Source: Bacillus sp. UNC438CL73TsuS30
GTDB taxonomy: Bacteria > Bacillota > Bacilli > Bacillales > Cytobacillaceae
Assembly (NCBI RefSeq): GCF_000482325.1
Contig: NZ_AXVA01000012.1
Span: forward strand, 1 to 64,000
Direction of reading: 5' to 3'
DNA length: 64,000 nt
Of the stretch, positions 25,045-34,088 are shown in pieces. The notes under the pieces are model-generated. The model worked only from the letters and a program-made list of their open reading frames with translations. It ran no database searches and was not told the DNA's origin. Positions within the stretch are counted from its first letter, which is position 1; the number at the start of each line of letters is the position of its first letter. A program made the translations under genes and the position numbers.

Positions 25045-26503
25045 GGTTGTTCACCTTGCTTTCGACCAATTCGATTACCTGCCTGCGGGCAATTTTTCCG
25101 CCGCTTGTATAGGGCATTTCATCGACGAATACCCATTTTCGCGGGATTTTAAATGAAGCAAGTTTTTCCTTGCACAATCTTTGAAGTTCCAATTTTGTGG
25201 CGGAGCCTTTGACCACTGCGGTTACGATTTGTCCCCAGTAAGGGTCATTTACTCCAATAACGGCTACTTCCTCTACTTCATGATGTAAGGAAAGTACTTT
25301 TTCAATTTCTTCCGGGAAAATATTGATGCCTCCATAGAGAATCATGTTCTTTTCCCGACCGACAATATACAGGTATCCTTCTTCATCCAAATAGCCCATG
25401 TCATGAACGGTAAGCCAATCATGTTCTGCTTGAACTGTGTTGTGATCGGGCTCCAGGTATCCGCTGAAAATCATTTTACTTTTTACGAAAATTTTTCCTG
25501 TTTGATTCGGCTTTGCCAGCTTAGAATCCTGCAGGCGAATTTCGATTTTTACATTATGGCAGGGCCTTCCGACAGAACCCGGTTTTCGTTCCATTTCCTG
25601 ATCGGATAATACGGTTACAAAGCTTAGCTCGCTTGCCCCGTAAAACTCATACAGGGTCAGGTTCGGAAACTGGCTGCGGACCTGGCGTTTGGAATGATCC
25701 TCCCATTTGGCCCCGGAGGAAAGAATCTTTAGCGGCCTTTCGATGGTACGTTCTGCCTGAAAAAGGGAGGAAATCATCGTCGGGACAACATAAAGAACGG
25801 TAATCGGAGCCGTCTCAATCCACCTCATTGCCTGGGATGGGATGTATTTTTCAAGCAAATAAACGGTTCCGCCCAGATACAGCGTACTGATTGCACCGTA
25901 GAGGAAGTGGGAATGAATCAGCGCCCCAGGGATCAGAACGTGGTCATTCTCATCCATCTGGAAATCAACGCGGTTGCAGGCAAAGCTTGCAACCCACGAG
26001 TTGTGTGAGCGAATAAATGCTTTCGGATTACCTGTCGTACCGGAAGTGAATCCCATGTAAAAGGGAAGTTCCCCGTTAGAGTGCATGGTTTCCAGGGCAG
26101 ATCCCCGCTGAATTTCCTCCAGGCATTCTTCCCAAATGTAAACTTTAGTGGAGAGATGGAGGTTTTTTAATAGTGTACTCTTGGATTTGGTGGTAATCAG
26201 TAGAGACGCCTTGGAAACTGCAAGTCGTTTTTCTACCTCTGATTCGGTCCATTTTATATCAAAGGGGACCGCTGTCCAACCGGCTGCAGCTGCCCCCGTA
26301 AACAGCTGCAGAAAAGGAATCCCATTCGGAAGCAAAATCGCAACCGTCCTATTGAGAGAGTGGAAGGATCCAAACCAATTCGCCGTTCGACAAACCCGTT
26401 CATACCACTCCTGATATGTAATCCTCTCCCCAGCCGTTAAAACCGCTGTTTTCATTGGAAACTTCTTTGCATGATTTGCATATGAGTCAGTAATCGAAGC
26501 CAT
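25040..26503 (-). CDS. yhfT: Acyl-CoA synthetase YhfT (AMP-forming)
   Basis: An ANL-family ligase that activates an acid with ATP and CoA. Motifs in order over 487 residues: the P-loop-like FTSGTTGNPKA near residue 155, LYEFYGASELS, the adenosine-binding YLDEEGYLYIVGREKNMI, and the C-terminal catalytic lysine in YTSGGKIARRQV. It resembles B. subtilis YhfT and staphylococcal VraA. It lies upstream of yhfS with overlapping stop/start. The physiological acid is unknown; the neighbour bioY hints at a link to biotin or fatty acid metabolism, as in B. subtilis. Confidence 0.88.
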   Translation of the reverse strand: MASITDSYANHAKKFPMKTAVLTAGERITYQEWYERVCRTANWFGSFHSLNRTVAILLPNGIPFLQLFTGAAAAGWTAVPFDIKWTESEVEKRLAVSKASLLITTKSKSTLLKNLHLSTKVYIWEECLEEIQRGSALETMHSNGELPFYMGFTSGTTGNPKAFIRSHNSWVASFACNRVDFQMDENDHVLIPGALIHSHFLYGAISTLYLGGTVYLLEKYIPSQAMRWIETAPITVLYVVPTMISSLFQAERTIERPLKILSSGAKWEDHSKRQVRSQFPNLTLYEFYGASELSFVTVLSDQEMERKPGSVGRPCHNVKIEIRLQDSKLAKPNQTGKIFVKSKMIFSGYLEPDHNTVQAEHDWLTVHDMGYLDEEGYLYIVGREKNMILYGGINIFPEEIEKVLSLHHEVEEVAVIGVNDPYWGQIVTAVVKGSATKLELQRLCKEKLASFKIPRKWVFVDEMPYTSGGKIARRQVIELVESKVNNH

Positions 26504-26525
26504 CTTTATTCTCCTCTCTAGATGA

Positions 26526-26574
26526 ATTCGACAAATTTCGGGTGGCGACAGGCACCACCCGAAATTTGTCGAAT
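26526..26574. repeat. Perfect 20-bp inverted repeat with GACAGGCA loop
   Basis: Arms 26526-26545 and 26555-26574 (ATTCGACAAATTTCGGGTGG and its exact complement) enclose the loop CGACAGGCA. The GACAGGCAC core recurs at 50958 and, as GTCAGGCAC, at 54911. It lies between bioY and yhfT. Confidence 0.85.
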
Positions 26575-26584
26575 GATAGTAAAA

Positions 26585-26607
26585 AGAGACACCGTTATAG
26601 TGTCTCT
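26585..26607 (-). terminator. Terminator at the end of bioY
   Basis: AGAGACAC and GTGTCTCT arms followed by TTTTTAC on the minus strand; the stem covers the bioY stop codon. Confidence 0.75.
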
Positions 26608-27158
26608 GCGTTTTTATGCAGGTTTCGTTTTATTGCCGGTGATTTGGCTAGTCTGTATACGAGGTAGGATGCTAGGGTTGCTTTTAGGATGTCTCCCGGG
26701 ATATAGACTAGGCTGGTGATGATGGCGTCAGTAAGTTTGATGTGCATGATGAAGGCTTGGACTGGAATGCCGATTATGTACATCATGAGTATTCCAACGG
26801 TTAGGTTGATGAATAGGATTCTTCCCAGACGCAGTTTGCTGAAACGAGAGATGAGATAGCCGAGGCACAATGCGGTAATCGGCCATGAAATTAAATATCC
26901 GGCGCTTGGTCCTAAGAATACGGCAAAACCCCCACGTCCCCCCGACAATAGCGGTGCACCCGCTGCAACTAGCAAAAGGAAAATAATCATACTCCAAGCC
27001 CCGCGTTTCGCGCCTAATACACCGCCGGCAAGCAGAACGCCAAACGTTTGCAGGGTGATGGGAACTGGTGTAAACGAGAGCATGATTGGCGGGACAAAGC
27101 CTAAAGCTCCCATAAAGGCTGCTAATAAAGCAACATATGTAATATCTAACAGTTTCAT
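26595..27158 (-). CDS. bioY: Biotin transporter BioY (YhfU-like)
   Basis: The substrate-binding membrane subunit of ECF-type biotin uptake. The 187 residues form six hydrophobic helices with the family's features: GFVPPIMLSFTPVPITLQTF near the start, the loop PLLSGGRGGFAVFLGPSAGY, and a final segment VYIPGDILKATLAS. The ATG at 27156-27158 (MKLLD) has GAGGAGATGG before it; an ATG five codons upstream would overlap that site. B. subtilis yhfU occupies the same place beside yhfT. Control by BirA is indicated by the operator upstream. Confidence 0.92.
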   Translation of the reverse strand: MKLLDITYVALLAAFMGALGFVPPIMLSFTPVPITLQTFGVLLAGGVLGAKRGAWSMIIFLLLVAAGAPLLSGGRGGFAVFLGPSAGYLISWPITALCLGYLISRFSKLRLGRILFINLTVGILMMYIIGIPVQAFIMHIKLTDAIITSLVYIPGDILKATLASYLVYRLAKSPAIKRNLHKNAETL

Positions 27159-27207
27159 ATTCCATCTCCTCATATTTAACTATAAATTCATACCTTTTTC
27201 AATTTTT

Positions 27208-27261
27208 ATTGTAAAAGCGGCAAGAATATATGTCAACCTAATTTTACGATAAGTTAACATA
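27208..27261 (-). promoter_or_regulatory. bioY promoter with BirA-type operator
   Basis: On the minus strand TTGACA (27231-27236) and TACAAT (27208-27213) are exactly 17 bases apart. TATGTTAAC (27253-27261) and GTTGACATA (27229-27237) form a spaced inverted repeat typical of BirA operators in Bacilli, and one arm covers the -35 box. Repression by biotin-loaded BirA is expected. Confidence 0.8.
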
Positions 27262-27405
27262 TAAAAATAAAATATTGGGAAAATCGCTCTATTTTTTCAA
27301 AAATATTGATAGATTTTGAATGTTATTTCCCAATCTTCCCCAGCTTTTTCCCATGCTATAATTATTTTGAAAATTATAAATTCTCTTTCAGGAGGTCTAA
27401 AGTAG

Positions 27406-29037
27406 ATGAAAAAACGTACATCACTTGTTCTTGCCCTTGGTCTAACAGTAGGAGCAGTCATGCCATTTACGGCTGCAGCACAAGCCAAAACACCGTATAA
27501 TGTGATGGCTGCAAAGGAAGATCAGTTCAATAAAGGTGCAAAGGTGACCTGGAAAAAGGGACAAGCTGTTCCAACCTTTGTGCATGGAAAGCTATCAACT
27601 AAAGGTCATAAAGACAAGGAAGCTATTAAACAATTTATTAAAGAGAATAAACAAATCTATCAATTAGATTCGGAAAAAGATCTCACATTATTAACTATTC
27701 AAACCGATGAAATTGGCAGCACACATTATGATTTTGTTCAATCGGTGCAAGGCATTCCTGTCGACGGGGCAGCCTTTAAGGTTCATACCGATAAAGACGG
27801 AATTGTAACTGCTGTCAATGGGGATGTATTCCCAGAAGCGTCCAGTTATTTTAAAGGGAAGCTAAAAGCACAGCTTTCCAAGGATGCAGCGCTTTCCAAT
27901 GCATGGAAATCAATCAATCTGACAAAAGATGAAACACTAATTGATGCCGAAGCCGGCCCTAGAGGAGAAAAAGAACGGGGGCTGGTTGAAAAGAGTAAGC
28001 AAGTAATCTATAAAAAAGGGAATGACTTCTATCACGCCTACAAAATCAATCTTCAATTTATTCAGCCGTATCCGGCCAACTGGGTCGTTTATGTGGATGC
28101 AAACAATGGAAAGATCCTAGATTCCTATAATGCAGTGGCAGAAGGAACGGGTGTTGGTGTTTTAGGTGACACCAAAACCATTAACACCTATTATTCGGGA
28201 GGAACTTATTATTTGTACGATACGACGAAACCGATGAGTGGCGTGATTGAAACAAGAACAGCAGCCAATAGAACGCGTTTACCAGGTAACTATTCGGTTG
28301 ACGCTGATAATAATTTTAATTCGACCTCCCAGCGAGCAGATGTAGATGCCCACTATTATGCCGGTGTTGTTTACGACTATTATAAAAATAATTTTAACCG
28401 TAACAGCTTTGATAACAATGGCGCAACCATTCGTTCATCGGTCCACTATAGCAAAAATTACAATAATGCCTTCTGGAATGGCTCGCAGATGGTGTATGGG
28501 GATGGCGACGGGACAACCTTTACCTCTTTATCTGGTTCACTGGATGTCGTCGGCCATGAGCTAACCCATGCAGTTACTGAACGAACAGCCGGATTAGAGT
28601 ACCAATATCAATCAGGGGCCCTAAATGAATCGATTTCCGATACGTTCGGAGTGTTTATGGATCGTGGCGATTACTTAATTGGGGAGGACGTTTACACACC
28701 GCAGAAATCAGGAGATGCTCTAAGAAGCTTATCCAACCCGAAACTCTATGGTCAGCCGGATAATATGAGCGGCTATGTGAACACAACCTCTGACAATGGC
28801 GGGGTACATACAAACAGTGGTATTCCAAACAAAGCCGCCTATTTAACGATTCAACAGGTCGGATTCGATACGGCTCAAAAAATTTATTATCGTGCCCTAA
28901 CCGTTTATCTATCACCTAAGAGCAACTTTAGCGATGCCCGCGCCTCTCTTCTTGCTGCAGCGGCAGACCTTTACGGGTCAGGCAGCACTCAATATAGTGC
29001 AGTAGCATCTGCTTGGTCACAGGTAGGAGTCTATTAA
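27406..29037 (+). CDS. Secreted neutral metalloprotease (M4, bacillolysin type)
   Basis: A thermolysin-family zinc endopeptidase secreted as a preproprotein of 543 residues. There is a signal peptide (residues 1-27), an FTP/PepSY propeptide up to about residue 235, then the mature catalytic domain. Zinc ligands are HELTH with the downstream glutamate in [11 protein letters not shown]; the catalytic histidine lies in [15 protein letters not shown]. The start has AGGAGG and a TATAAT -10 box sits at about 27356. It lies directly upstream of nprR-nprX, which in B. cereus activates the neutral protease gene at high cell density. Confidence 0.94.
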   Translation: MKKRTSLVLALGLTVGAVMPFTAAAQAKTPYNVMAAKEDQFNKGAKVTWKKGQAVPTFVHGKLSTKGHKDKEAIKQFIKENKQIYQLDSEKDLTLLTIQTDEIGSTHYDFVQSVQGIPVDGAAFKVHTDKDGIVTAVNGDVFPEASSYFKGKLKAQLSKDAALSNAWKSINLTKDETLIDAEAGPRGEKERGLVEKSKQVIYKKGNDFYHAYKINLQFIQPYPANWVVYVDANNGKILDSYNAVAEGTGVGVLGDTKTINTYYSGGTYYLYDTTKPMSGVIETRTAANRTRLPGNYSVDADNNFNSTSQRADVDAHYYAGVVYDYYKNNFNRNSFDNNGATIRSSVHYSKNYNNAFWNGSQMVYGDGDGTTFTSLSGSLDVVGHELTHAVTERTAGLEYQYQSGALNESISDTFGVFMDRGDYLIGEDVYTPQKSGDALRSLSNPKLYGQPDNMSGYVNTTSDNGGVHTNSGIPNKAAYLTIQQVGFDTAQKIYYRALTVYLSPKSNFSDARASLLAAAADLYGSGSTQYSAVASAWSQVGVY

Positions 29038-29049
29038 AAATAGCACTGG

Positions 29050-29077
29050 TAGGACTGGTAATAATTTGCCAGTCCTA
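29050..29077 (+). terminator. Hairpin between protease and nprR
   Basis: TAGGACTGG and CCAGTCCTA arms, nine perfect pairs; the T content after it is modest. Confidence 0.5.
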
Positions 29078-29144
29078 CTTGACTTATTAGTTTACAAAAA
29101 TTAGAATATTCTTAATATAATTGGAGGTGCAGGGAGCGAGGAAT

Positions 29145-30404
29145 TTGATCGGAGAACGGATTCGCTATTTTCGAAAAATGAAAAATATCACGCAAAAACA
29201 GCTGGCAGAGGGCATTTGTGCCATCTCCTATCTTTCAAAAATTGAGAGTGGAACAGCTGCTGCGAGTGAAGAAGTTATTCGGTTGCTCTGTGAAAGACTA
29301 GAACTCGGTGATGGCACGTTAGATGAAGGCTTTGATGGGGACTTGTTGAAAAAAATGGATCCATTTAAATTAGCAGTAAAGAACAAACAATTTCCAGAAG
29401 CTGAAAAAATGAATGAGTCCTTAAAGGAAGCCATACAAAAGAGTCAATCACAGCAGGTTCATATGAAGTATGATACGTATCTGTTTGGCCTTTATGTTTT
29501 TTCTGGAAAAACCGAGCTGGCCCAATCTTTACTCGCAAAAATTCAAAAATACCCGGAGCTTTTGCAGGACAGGCCGCATCTTCGTTTTGACTACTATTAT
29601 TTTTTAAGCATCTATTATTATTTTCAAGAACAATTTCAACAGGCGATGGTTTGCAATGAGAATATGATTCTTTTGTTTAATCTTCCCGAAGTGACTGAGG
29701 TAGAAAAAGGAAGAATCTATTATAACCAAGCCCTTGCCTGTACGAGTATCTATCAATATTTTCAATCGATTCTTTTAACTCAAAAGGCCTTAGAATTTTT
29801 CCGCCGGGAATTTGATAATGAAAGTAGTCTAAATTCACTTATTTTATTAGGGGTCAACCATCGCCGCGTTCATAATTACAATGAATCGGAACGATTTTTA
29901 AAAAAGGCTTTGCAATTATCGCTAAAATTAAAGGATGATCATTCGACTTCAATCATTTACCACAACTTAGGTTATTTATATTCCAGTATGAATCGTTCTG
30001 AGGAGGCACTTCAATATTTCCAGGCGGCTCTCGATTCAAAGGGCATTATGGACCATGAGCTTTTAGGTACGTATTACTTAGTGGCAAAGGAATATATGAA
30101 TCTTGGAAATAAGCAGGAGGCAAGAATATGGTGCGGTCAAGCACTTTCAAAGCTTAAAACTGTGCCAATTGATGAATACCATTACCATATTCATTTGCAG
30201 AATCTTGAGATTGAGCAAGTAGAAAACAGCCAATATGAAGAATTGCTGCTAGAAGCGATCCACTATTTTGAACAGATGCAATTATATCATTATGTTACGG
30301 AATGCTCGGAAAAACTGGCGAACTATTATTTTAAAGATACAAAGTATAAAAAAGCGAGTGAATATTACCGATTAGCCAATGACGCCCGTAAGAAAATTAA
30401 CTAA
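29145..30404 (+). CDS. nprR: NprR-type quorum-sensing transcriptional regulator
   Basis: An RRNPP-family regulator. The N-terminal 65 residues form an HTH (GERIRYFRKMKNITQKQLAE, ISYLSKIESGTAAAS), and the rest is a TPR superhelix (repeats such as HSTSIIYHNLGYLYSSMNRS, YFKDTKYKKASEYYRLANDA) that binds a peptide. Length of 419 residues matches NprR. The TTG at 29145 with GGGAG eight bases upstream is preferred to an upstream in-frame TTG at 29121 that lacks a site. Together with the peptide gene that follows it should switch on the adjacent protease, and NprR also links to sporulation in the B. cereus group. Confidence 0.88.
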   Translation: MIGERIRYFRKMKNITQKQLAEGICAISYLSKIESGTAAASEEVIRLLCERLELGDGTLDEGFDGDLLKKMDPFKLAVKNKQFPEAEKMNESLKEAIQKSQSQQVHMKYDTYLFGLYVFSGKTELAQSLLAKIQKYPELLQDRPHLRFDYYYFLSIYYYFQEQFQQAMVCNENMILLFNLPEVTEVEKGRIYYNQALACTSIYQYFQSILLTQKALEFFRREFDNESSLNSLILLGVNHRRVHNYNESERFLKKALQLSLKLKDDHSTSIIYHNLGYLYSSMNRSEEALQYFQAALDSKGIMDHELLGTYYLVAKEYMNLGNKQEARIWCGQALSKLKTVPIDEYHYHIHLQNLEIEQVENSQYEELLLEAIHYFEQMQLYHYVTECSEKLANYYFKDTKYKKASEYYRLANDARKKIN

Positions 30405-30416
30405 GGGGGAATGTAT

Positions 30417-30554
30417 ATGTTAAAAAAATTAATCTTGGTGACCGTGATCATCGGGGCATTTCTTGCCGGTGCATTAAAGGTGTCTTCTAGCCATGATACA
30501 GCTCATGACATCCTGCCAAAAGTGATTTACTCACAAGGAAATGAAACTTTGTAA
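30417..30554 (+). CDS. nprX: NprX-like signalling peptide precursor
   Basis: A 45-residue frame 12 bases after nprR encodes a secreted pro-peptide: charged MLKK, hydrophobic core LILVTVIIGAFLAGALK, then SSSHDTAHDILPKVIYSQGN. The layout (tiny exported precursor directly behind an RRNPP regulator) is that of NprX/Phr-type signals. B. cereus NprX gives SKPDIVG; here a similarly placed D-I-hydrophobic stretch is AHDILP, so the active peptide probably lies around SHDTAHDILPK. AAGGGGG precedes ATG 30417 by eight bases; an ATG at 30411 is too close. A terminator follows. Confidence 0.8.
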   Translation: MLKKLILVTVIIGAFLAGALKVSSSHDTAHDILPKVIYSQGNETL

Positions 30555-30566
30555 CGGAATAATGAC

Positions 30567-30597
30567 AAAAACCTTGCCAGTGTGAGCAAGGTTTTTA
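30567..30597 (+). terminator. Terminator of the nprR-nprX transcript
   Basis: AAAAACCTTGC and GCAAGGTTTTT arms, symmetric with T run. Positions 30598-30832 hold no recognisable gene. Confidence 0.85.
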
Positions 30598-30832
30598 TTA
30601 TGCAAAAAAAGAGATTGGTATATCCACCAATCAAAATTATGGGAAGTTTTTGGACTTTTAGGTTCCAAAACCTTAATTAAGTTACTCTTATCTTATAACG
30701 TACATGTGTAGAACTTAGGGAGAAGTTGTGTGGAAGTTGTGAAGATTCCTTCATCAAAAAATGATTGCAGGAACAAGCGCCAATTTTAACCGATATAACT
30801 TAGGGCTTAAAGGTGCTTATCTTTTTAGCAGG

Positions 30833-32191
30833 TTAGCCTACATCAACCTGGGTCTTAATCGCTTCTACATTGCTATCCATTTCATTCGTATACGCATTCT
30901 TAACAGGTACAACTGCAAGGGCAATGGCCGCAATTATTCCGGGGATAGCAAATGCTATGAAATTTAAATGAATCGGTAAAGAAATCGACAAAAGGAATCC
31001 GCCTAAAAGTGGTCCAGCCATTCCGCCAATCCTGCCTATACCAGAAGCCATTCCTAAAGCAGTGGACCTAATATACGGTGGATAGTACTGAGAAACATAG
31101 GCTTGGACAATATTTTGGGAACCAATGGTCGCTGCACCCGCAATGGATACTAATAGGTAGATTAAAAATGAACTTCCGCCAAAACCTAGTAATGTTAAAG
31201 CAATTGCTCCAGAGGCGTACATCGGAACAAGCATCTTTTTGGAACCGTATTGATCACAAAGTCGACCAATAATAAGTGTTCCGATAATGGCACCGCCTTG
31301 AAGTGCAATCAGGAAGCCCAGACTTGAATTTAATCCATAGCCTGCTTCGATCATTAATTTAGGAAGCCAAGTATTTAAACCGTAGACCATTAATAAACAA
31401 CTGAAAAATGCAATCCAAAACATAACCGTGCTTACTGCTCTTTTATCTTTAAATAATCCAATAATCGGAACCTTTGTTTCTTGTGTTTTCTGTACTTCTA
31501 CGATTTCATCATTTAGATTAAACGTGGACTCTGGACTTACCTTGGAAAGGGTAGTGATTAATTTTTCCTTCTTGCCAGTTCGAATAAGGTAACTGGCAGT
31601 TTCAGGCAATTGTTTTTGCATAAATGGTAAAAGTAATAGAGGCAGGCCCGCAAACCAAAAAATGGCCTCCCAGCCGAACTTAGGCATTAAAAAGATTCCT
31701 AATAGTGGAGCAAGAATCCCCCCGACTGAATACCCGCATAATACGATGGATACAATCATACTTCTCATTTTTTTAGGTGCATAATCTGTCAATAACGCAA
31801 TGACATTTGGCATAATCCCGCCAAGACCTAGTCCGGCTAGAAAGCGAAAAGTGGAGAAAACAGTTGGTGTTTGGGCGAATCCGCAAAGAAATGTAAATAA
31901 GCTAAACAAAAGGAGGGTAATCGCAATAACATTTTTCCTTCCAATCCGATCGGCAAGTGTTCCGAACAGGATAGCACCGAACATCATACCAAATAACCCA
32001 TAGGTTCCGATTGCTCCGGCTTCAACAGGAGTAAGGTTCCATTTTTCAATTAGGGTGGGCACGACGGTTCCATATACAACAAGATCATATCCGTCAAACG
32101 AGATGATGAAGAAACTCCATAATAGTAGGATTAAATGAAAGCGGTTAAATTTACTGCCAGCGATAACTTCTGTTGAATTAATCTTTGCCAA
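30833..32191 (-). CDS. Aromatic acid:H+ symporter-type MFS transporter
   Basis: The twelve-helix product of about 452 residues shows the AAHS signature: DGYDLVVYGTVVPTLIEKW in helix 1, GTLADRIGRKNVI between helices 2 and 3, and RFLAGLGLGGIMPN in helix 4, as in PcaK/BenK carriers of hydroxybenzoates and protocatechuate. The TTG at 32189-32191 has AGGGGGA seven bases upstream; an ATG seven codons earlier would place that site inside the gene. The neighbouring IclR regulator and broken aromatic hydroxylase support an aromatic acid substrate. Confidence 0.88.
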   Translation of the reverse strand: MAKINSTEVIAGSKFNRFHLILLLWSFFIISFDGYDLVVYGTVVPTLIEKWNLTPVEAGAIGTYGLFGMMFGAILFGTLADRIGRKNVIAITLLLFSLFTFLCGFAQTPTVFSTFRFLAGLGLGGIMPNVIALLTDYAPKKMRSMIVSIVLCGYSVGGILAPLLGIFLMPKFGWEAIFWFAGLPLLLLPFMQKQLPETASYLIRTGKKEKLITTLSKVSPESTFNLNDEIVEVQKTQETKVPIIGLFKDKRAVSTVMFWIAFFSCLLMVYGLNTWLPKLMIEAGYGLNSSLGFLIALQGGAIIGTLIIGRLCDQYGSKKMLVPMYASGAIALTLLGFGGSSFLIYLLVSIAGAATIGSQNIVQAYVSQYYPPYIRSTALGMASGIGRIGGMAGPLLGGFLLSISLPIHLNFIAFAIPGIIAAIALAVVPVKNAYTNEMDSNVEAIKTQVDVG

Positions 32192-32407
32192 GTTTTTTCC
32201 CCCTATTTTCAAAAAAAGTTTAATGATAATGCTTACTAAATTGCTAAAAATTATTCTTTAACTATTAACACCACCTTTACTTTATATATAGTGGAAATGG
32301 TTCTCTATTTATGGATTATAAACAACGATTAGTATATTTTCAATATTTTGTTTTTAATATTGATTATTTTCTGTAAATTAGGGGCCGAAATTTATTATAA
32401 TAAAACG

Positions 32408-32435
32408 AAAAAAAGCGGGGATTCCCCCGCTTTTT
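32408..32435. terminator. Terminator between the IclR gene and the transporter promoter
   Basis: GCGGGG and CCCCCGC arms flanked by A and T runs. Confidence 0.85.
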
Positions 32436-32443
32436 ATCTATAC

Positions 32444-33223
32444 CTAATTATTTAATTTCTCTTGAGAATTATATCCGAAACTACCGGATATTTCTTTGCT
32501 GATATTGATTAAATATTGACTTAGATCATCCTCTTCATGATCCGGGATGAATTGAGAAAAACCTACAATCGTTACGGCTCCAAGCAGTCTTTTTTTATAA
32601 TTAAATACAGGGAAACTAACAGAGGATACGGATGAAACCAACGGTTCCCTTGCAAAGGAGATTTCTTTTTCTTGGATAAGAAACCGTTCTTCTTCAAGCT
32701 GACGAACTTTTTCTTGTGAAAGCTGCATGAATTCCTTTGTCTTCCAATCGTGAATCATTTGCTCATCCATAAACGCCATAAATATTTTTCCGGTTGAGGA
32801 ATGAATAGGGAGGAAAGTTCCTATCTGAGCGCCAATATTATAGCCTCGATGAATGTTAATATCTTTAACAATCATCGGGCCATTGTGTGTCCAGCTAGAA
32901 TATAGAACCGTACTCGAACTTTTCTCATTAATTTCTTGCAGAAAGGGTGTAACCCGATCAACAACATTTTCGTGGTCTGCTGCTGCCATTCCGTATTCAA
33001 TTAACTTACTTCCCAACACATATTCTCCGGTATCCTTGCTTCGATAAAGGATTCCTAATTGGGTAAAGGTATTTAAATATTTGTAAAGATTACTCTTTGT
33101 AATTTGCGTTAGATCCTGAATATCGGTAAATTTTAATGGTTTTCCTTGTTTAGCAATTAAATCGACAATACCCATTCCAATCTGTAAGGATTGAATTGTC
33201 GTTCCTTTTTTCGTGACTTCCAT
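32444..33223 (-). CDS. IclR-family transcriptional regulator
   Basis: The 259-residue protein has an N-terminal winged helix (KFTDIQDLTQITKSNLYKYL) and a C-terminal IclR effector domain (GRIGTFLPIHSSTGKIFMA-type segment reading GAQIGTFLPIHSSTGKIFMA, and a late SSVSFPVFNYKKRLLGAVTI). IclR proteins commonly control aromatic degradation genes. It is transcribed in the same direction as the transporter downstream but with a terminator between them. The start has GGAGGATCATTATG. Confidence 0.88.
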   Translation of the reverse strand: MEVTKKGTTIQSLQIGMGIVDLIAKQGKPLKFTDIQDLTQITKSNLYKYLNTFTQLGILYRSKDTGEYVLGSKLIEYGMAAADHENVVDRVTPFLQEINEKSSSTVLYSSWTHNGPMIVKDINIHRGYNIGAQIGTFLPIHSSTGKIFMAFMDEQMIHDWKTKEFMQLSQEKVRQLEEERFLIQEKEISFAREPLVSSVSSVSFPVFNYKKRLLGAVTIVGFSQFIPDHEEDDLSQYLINISKEISGSFGYNSQEKLNN

Positions 33224-33407
33224 AATGATCCTCCTACAGAGCTCTATTATTCCCTATATTAGCATAGCGGCTAATGATATCCCACAGGCAAACAAAAGTT
33301 CAATTTTCTGAAAGTACTTTCTATTAATAATATTGACAATATGATTAATTTATTATATAAATAGGGAACACAATTACCTAATTTGATAATATGGGCGAGG
33401 TGAAAAG

Positions 33408-33662
33408 ATGAAAAAATATTTAGTGTTGATTGAGAGAAAACCTTCTTTCACAGGCAGTTACATTCAAGGTCACCGAGAATTTTTACAGAGTTTGCGAGAA
33501 AAGCAATTGTTAATCATTGCTGGCGGATTCGAAGACCAAACTGGTGGAGCTTATGTTGTGACTGCGGATTCCTTGGAAGAAGCCAAAAGTCTTGTAAACA
33601 AAGATCCTATGAATCAAGAAAATGAATCCGTTTACACTGTTAAGGAATGGAATGCAAACTAA
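33408..33662 (+). CDS. YciI-like domain protein
   Basis: The 84-residue product has the ferredoxin-like YciI fold pattern: MKKYLVLIERKPSFTGSYIQ, HREFLQSLREKQLLIIAGGF, then YVVTADSLEEAKSLVNKDP. YciI-type proteins often sit in aromatic or ketone degradation clusters, and some relatives are small isomerases or lactonases, but the role here is unknown. It is divergent from the IclR gene and just before the hydroxylase remnant. Confidence 0.8.
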   Translation: MKKYLVLIERKPSFTGSYIQGHREFLQSLREKQLLIIAGGFEDQTGGAYVVTADSLEEAKSLVNKDPMNQENESVYTVKEWNAN

Positions 33663-33679
33663 AATAAGAGCTTCAATAC

Positions 33680-33962
33680 TTGGCGCAGGGAGGATGCCAA
33701 GCATTAGATGATGCTTCTTATTTAGCTGACATGCTTAAGGTTATGGGGATGACTTTGAGCAGACATTTGCAACTTATCAGGAAGAACGAATTCCGCGTAC
33801 AGCAAAGGTACAAAAAATGCACGTACATGGGGAGAAATTATCCATGCAGAGAATCCAGTTTCGATTTTGCTCCGTAACACACTTCTAGGGAAATAGAAGC
33901 GAAAGAATTTGAGATGATCGACTGGTTATATGGAAATAAGAAACTTCCTATTAAGAATTATT
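33680..33962 (+). pseudogene. Remnant of an FAD-dependent aromatic hydroxylase
   Basis: Pieces in different frames read AQGGCQALDDASYLADMLK, then DFEQTFATYQEERIPRTAKV, then NARTWGEIIHAENPVSILLR, and finally EFEMIDWLYGNKKLPIKN. Together these match the C-terminal part of salicylate/3-hydroxybenzoate hydroxylase-type flavoproteins. At least three frame breaks, including a TAG, separate them, and the N-terminal FAD-binding two thirds is missing. It begins 18 bases after the YciI gene, so a deletion likely removed the front of the gene. Confidence 0.82.
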
Positions 33963-33985
33963 GTTTCATTTATATAGATTAAGAG

Positions 33986-34022
33986 AAAGGGCCTATCATT
34001 ATAGAGATAGTGCCCTTTTCTT
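33986..34022 (+). terminator. Terminator after the hydroxylase remnant
   Basis: AAAGGGC and GCCCTTT arms with internal ATC/GAT pairing, then TCTTTG. Confidence 0.65.
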
Positions 34023-34088
34023 TGTATTGCCTTCCTGATACAAATTAGAATAAAATATAAATAATTTTTATGGATAAGGATGTAGTAC

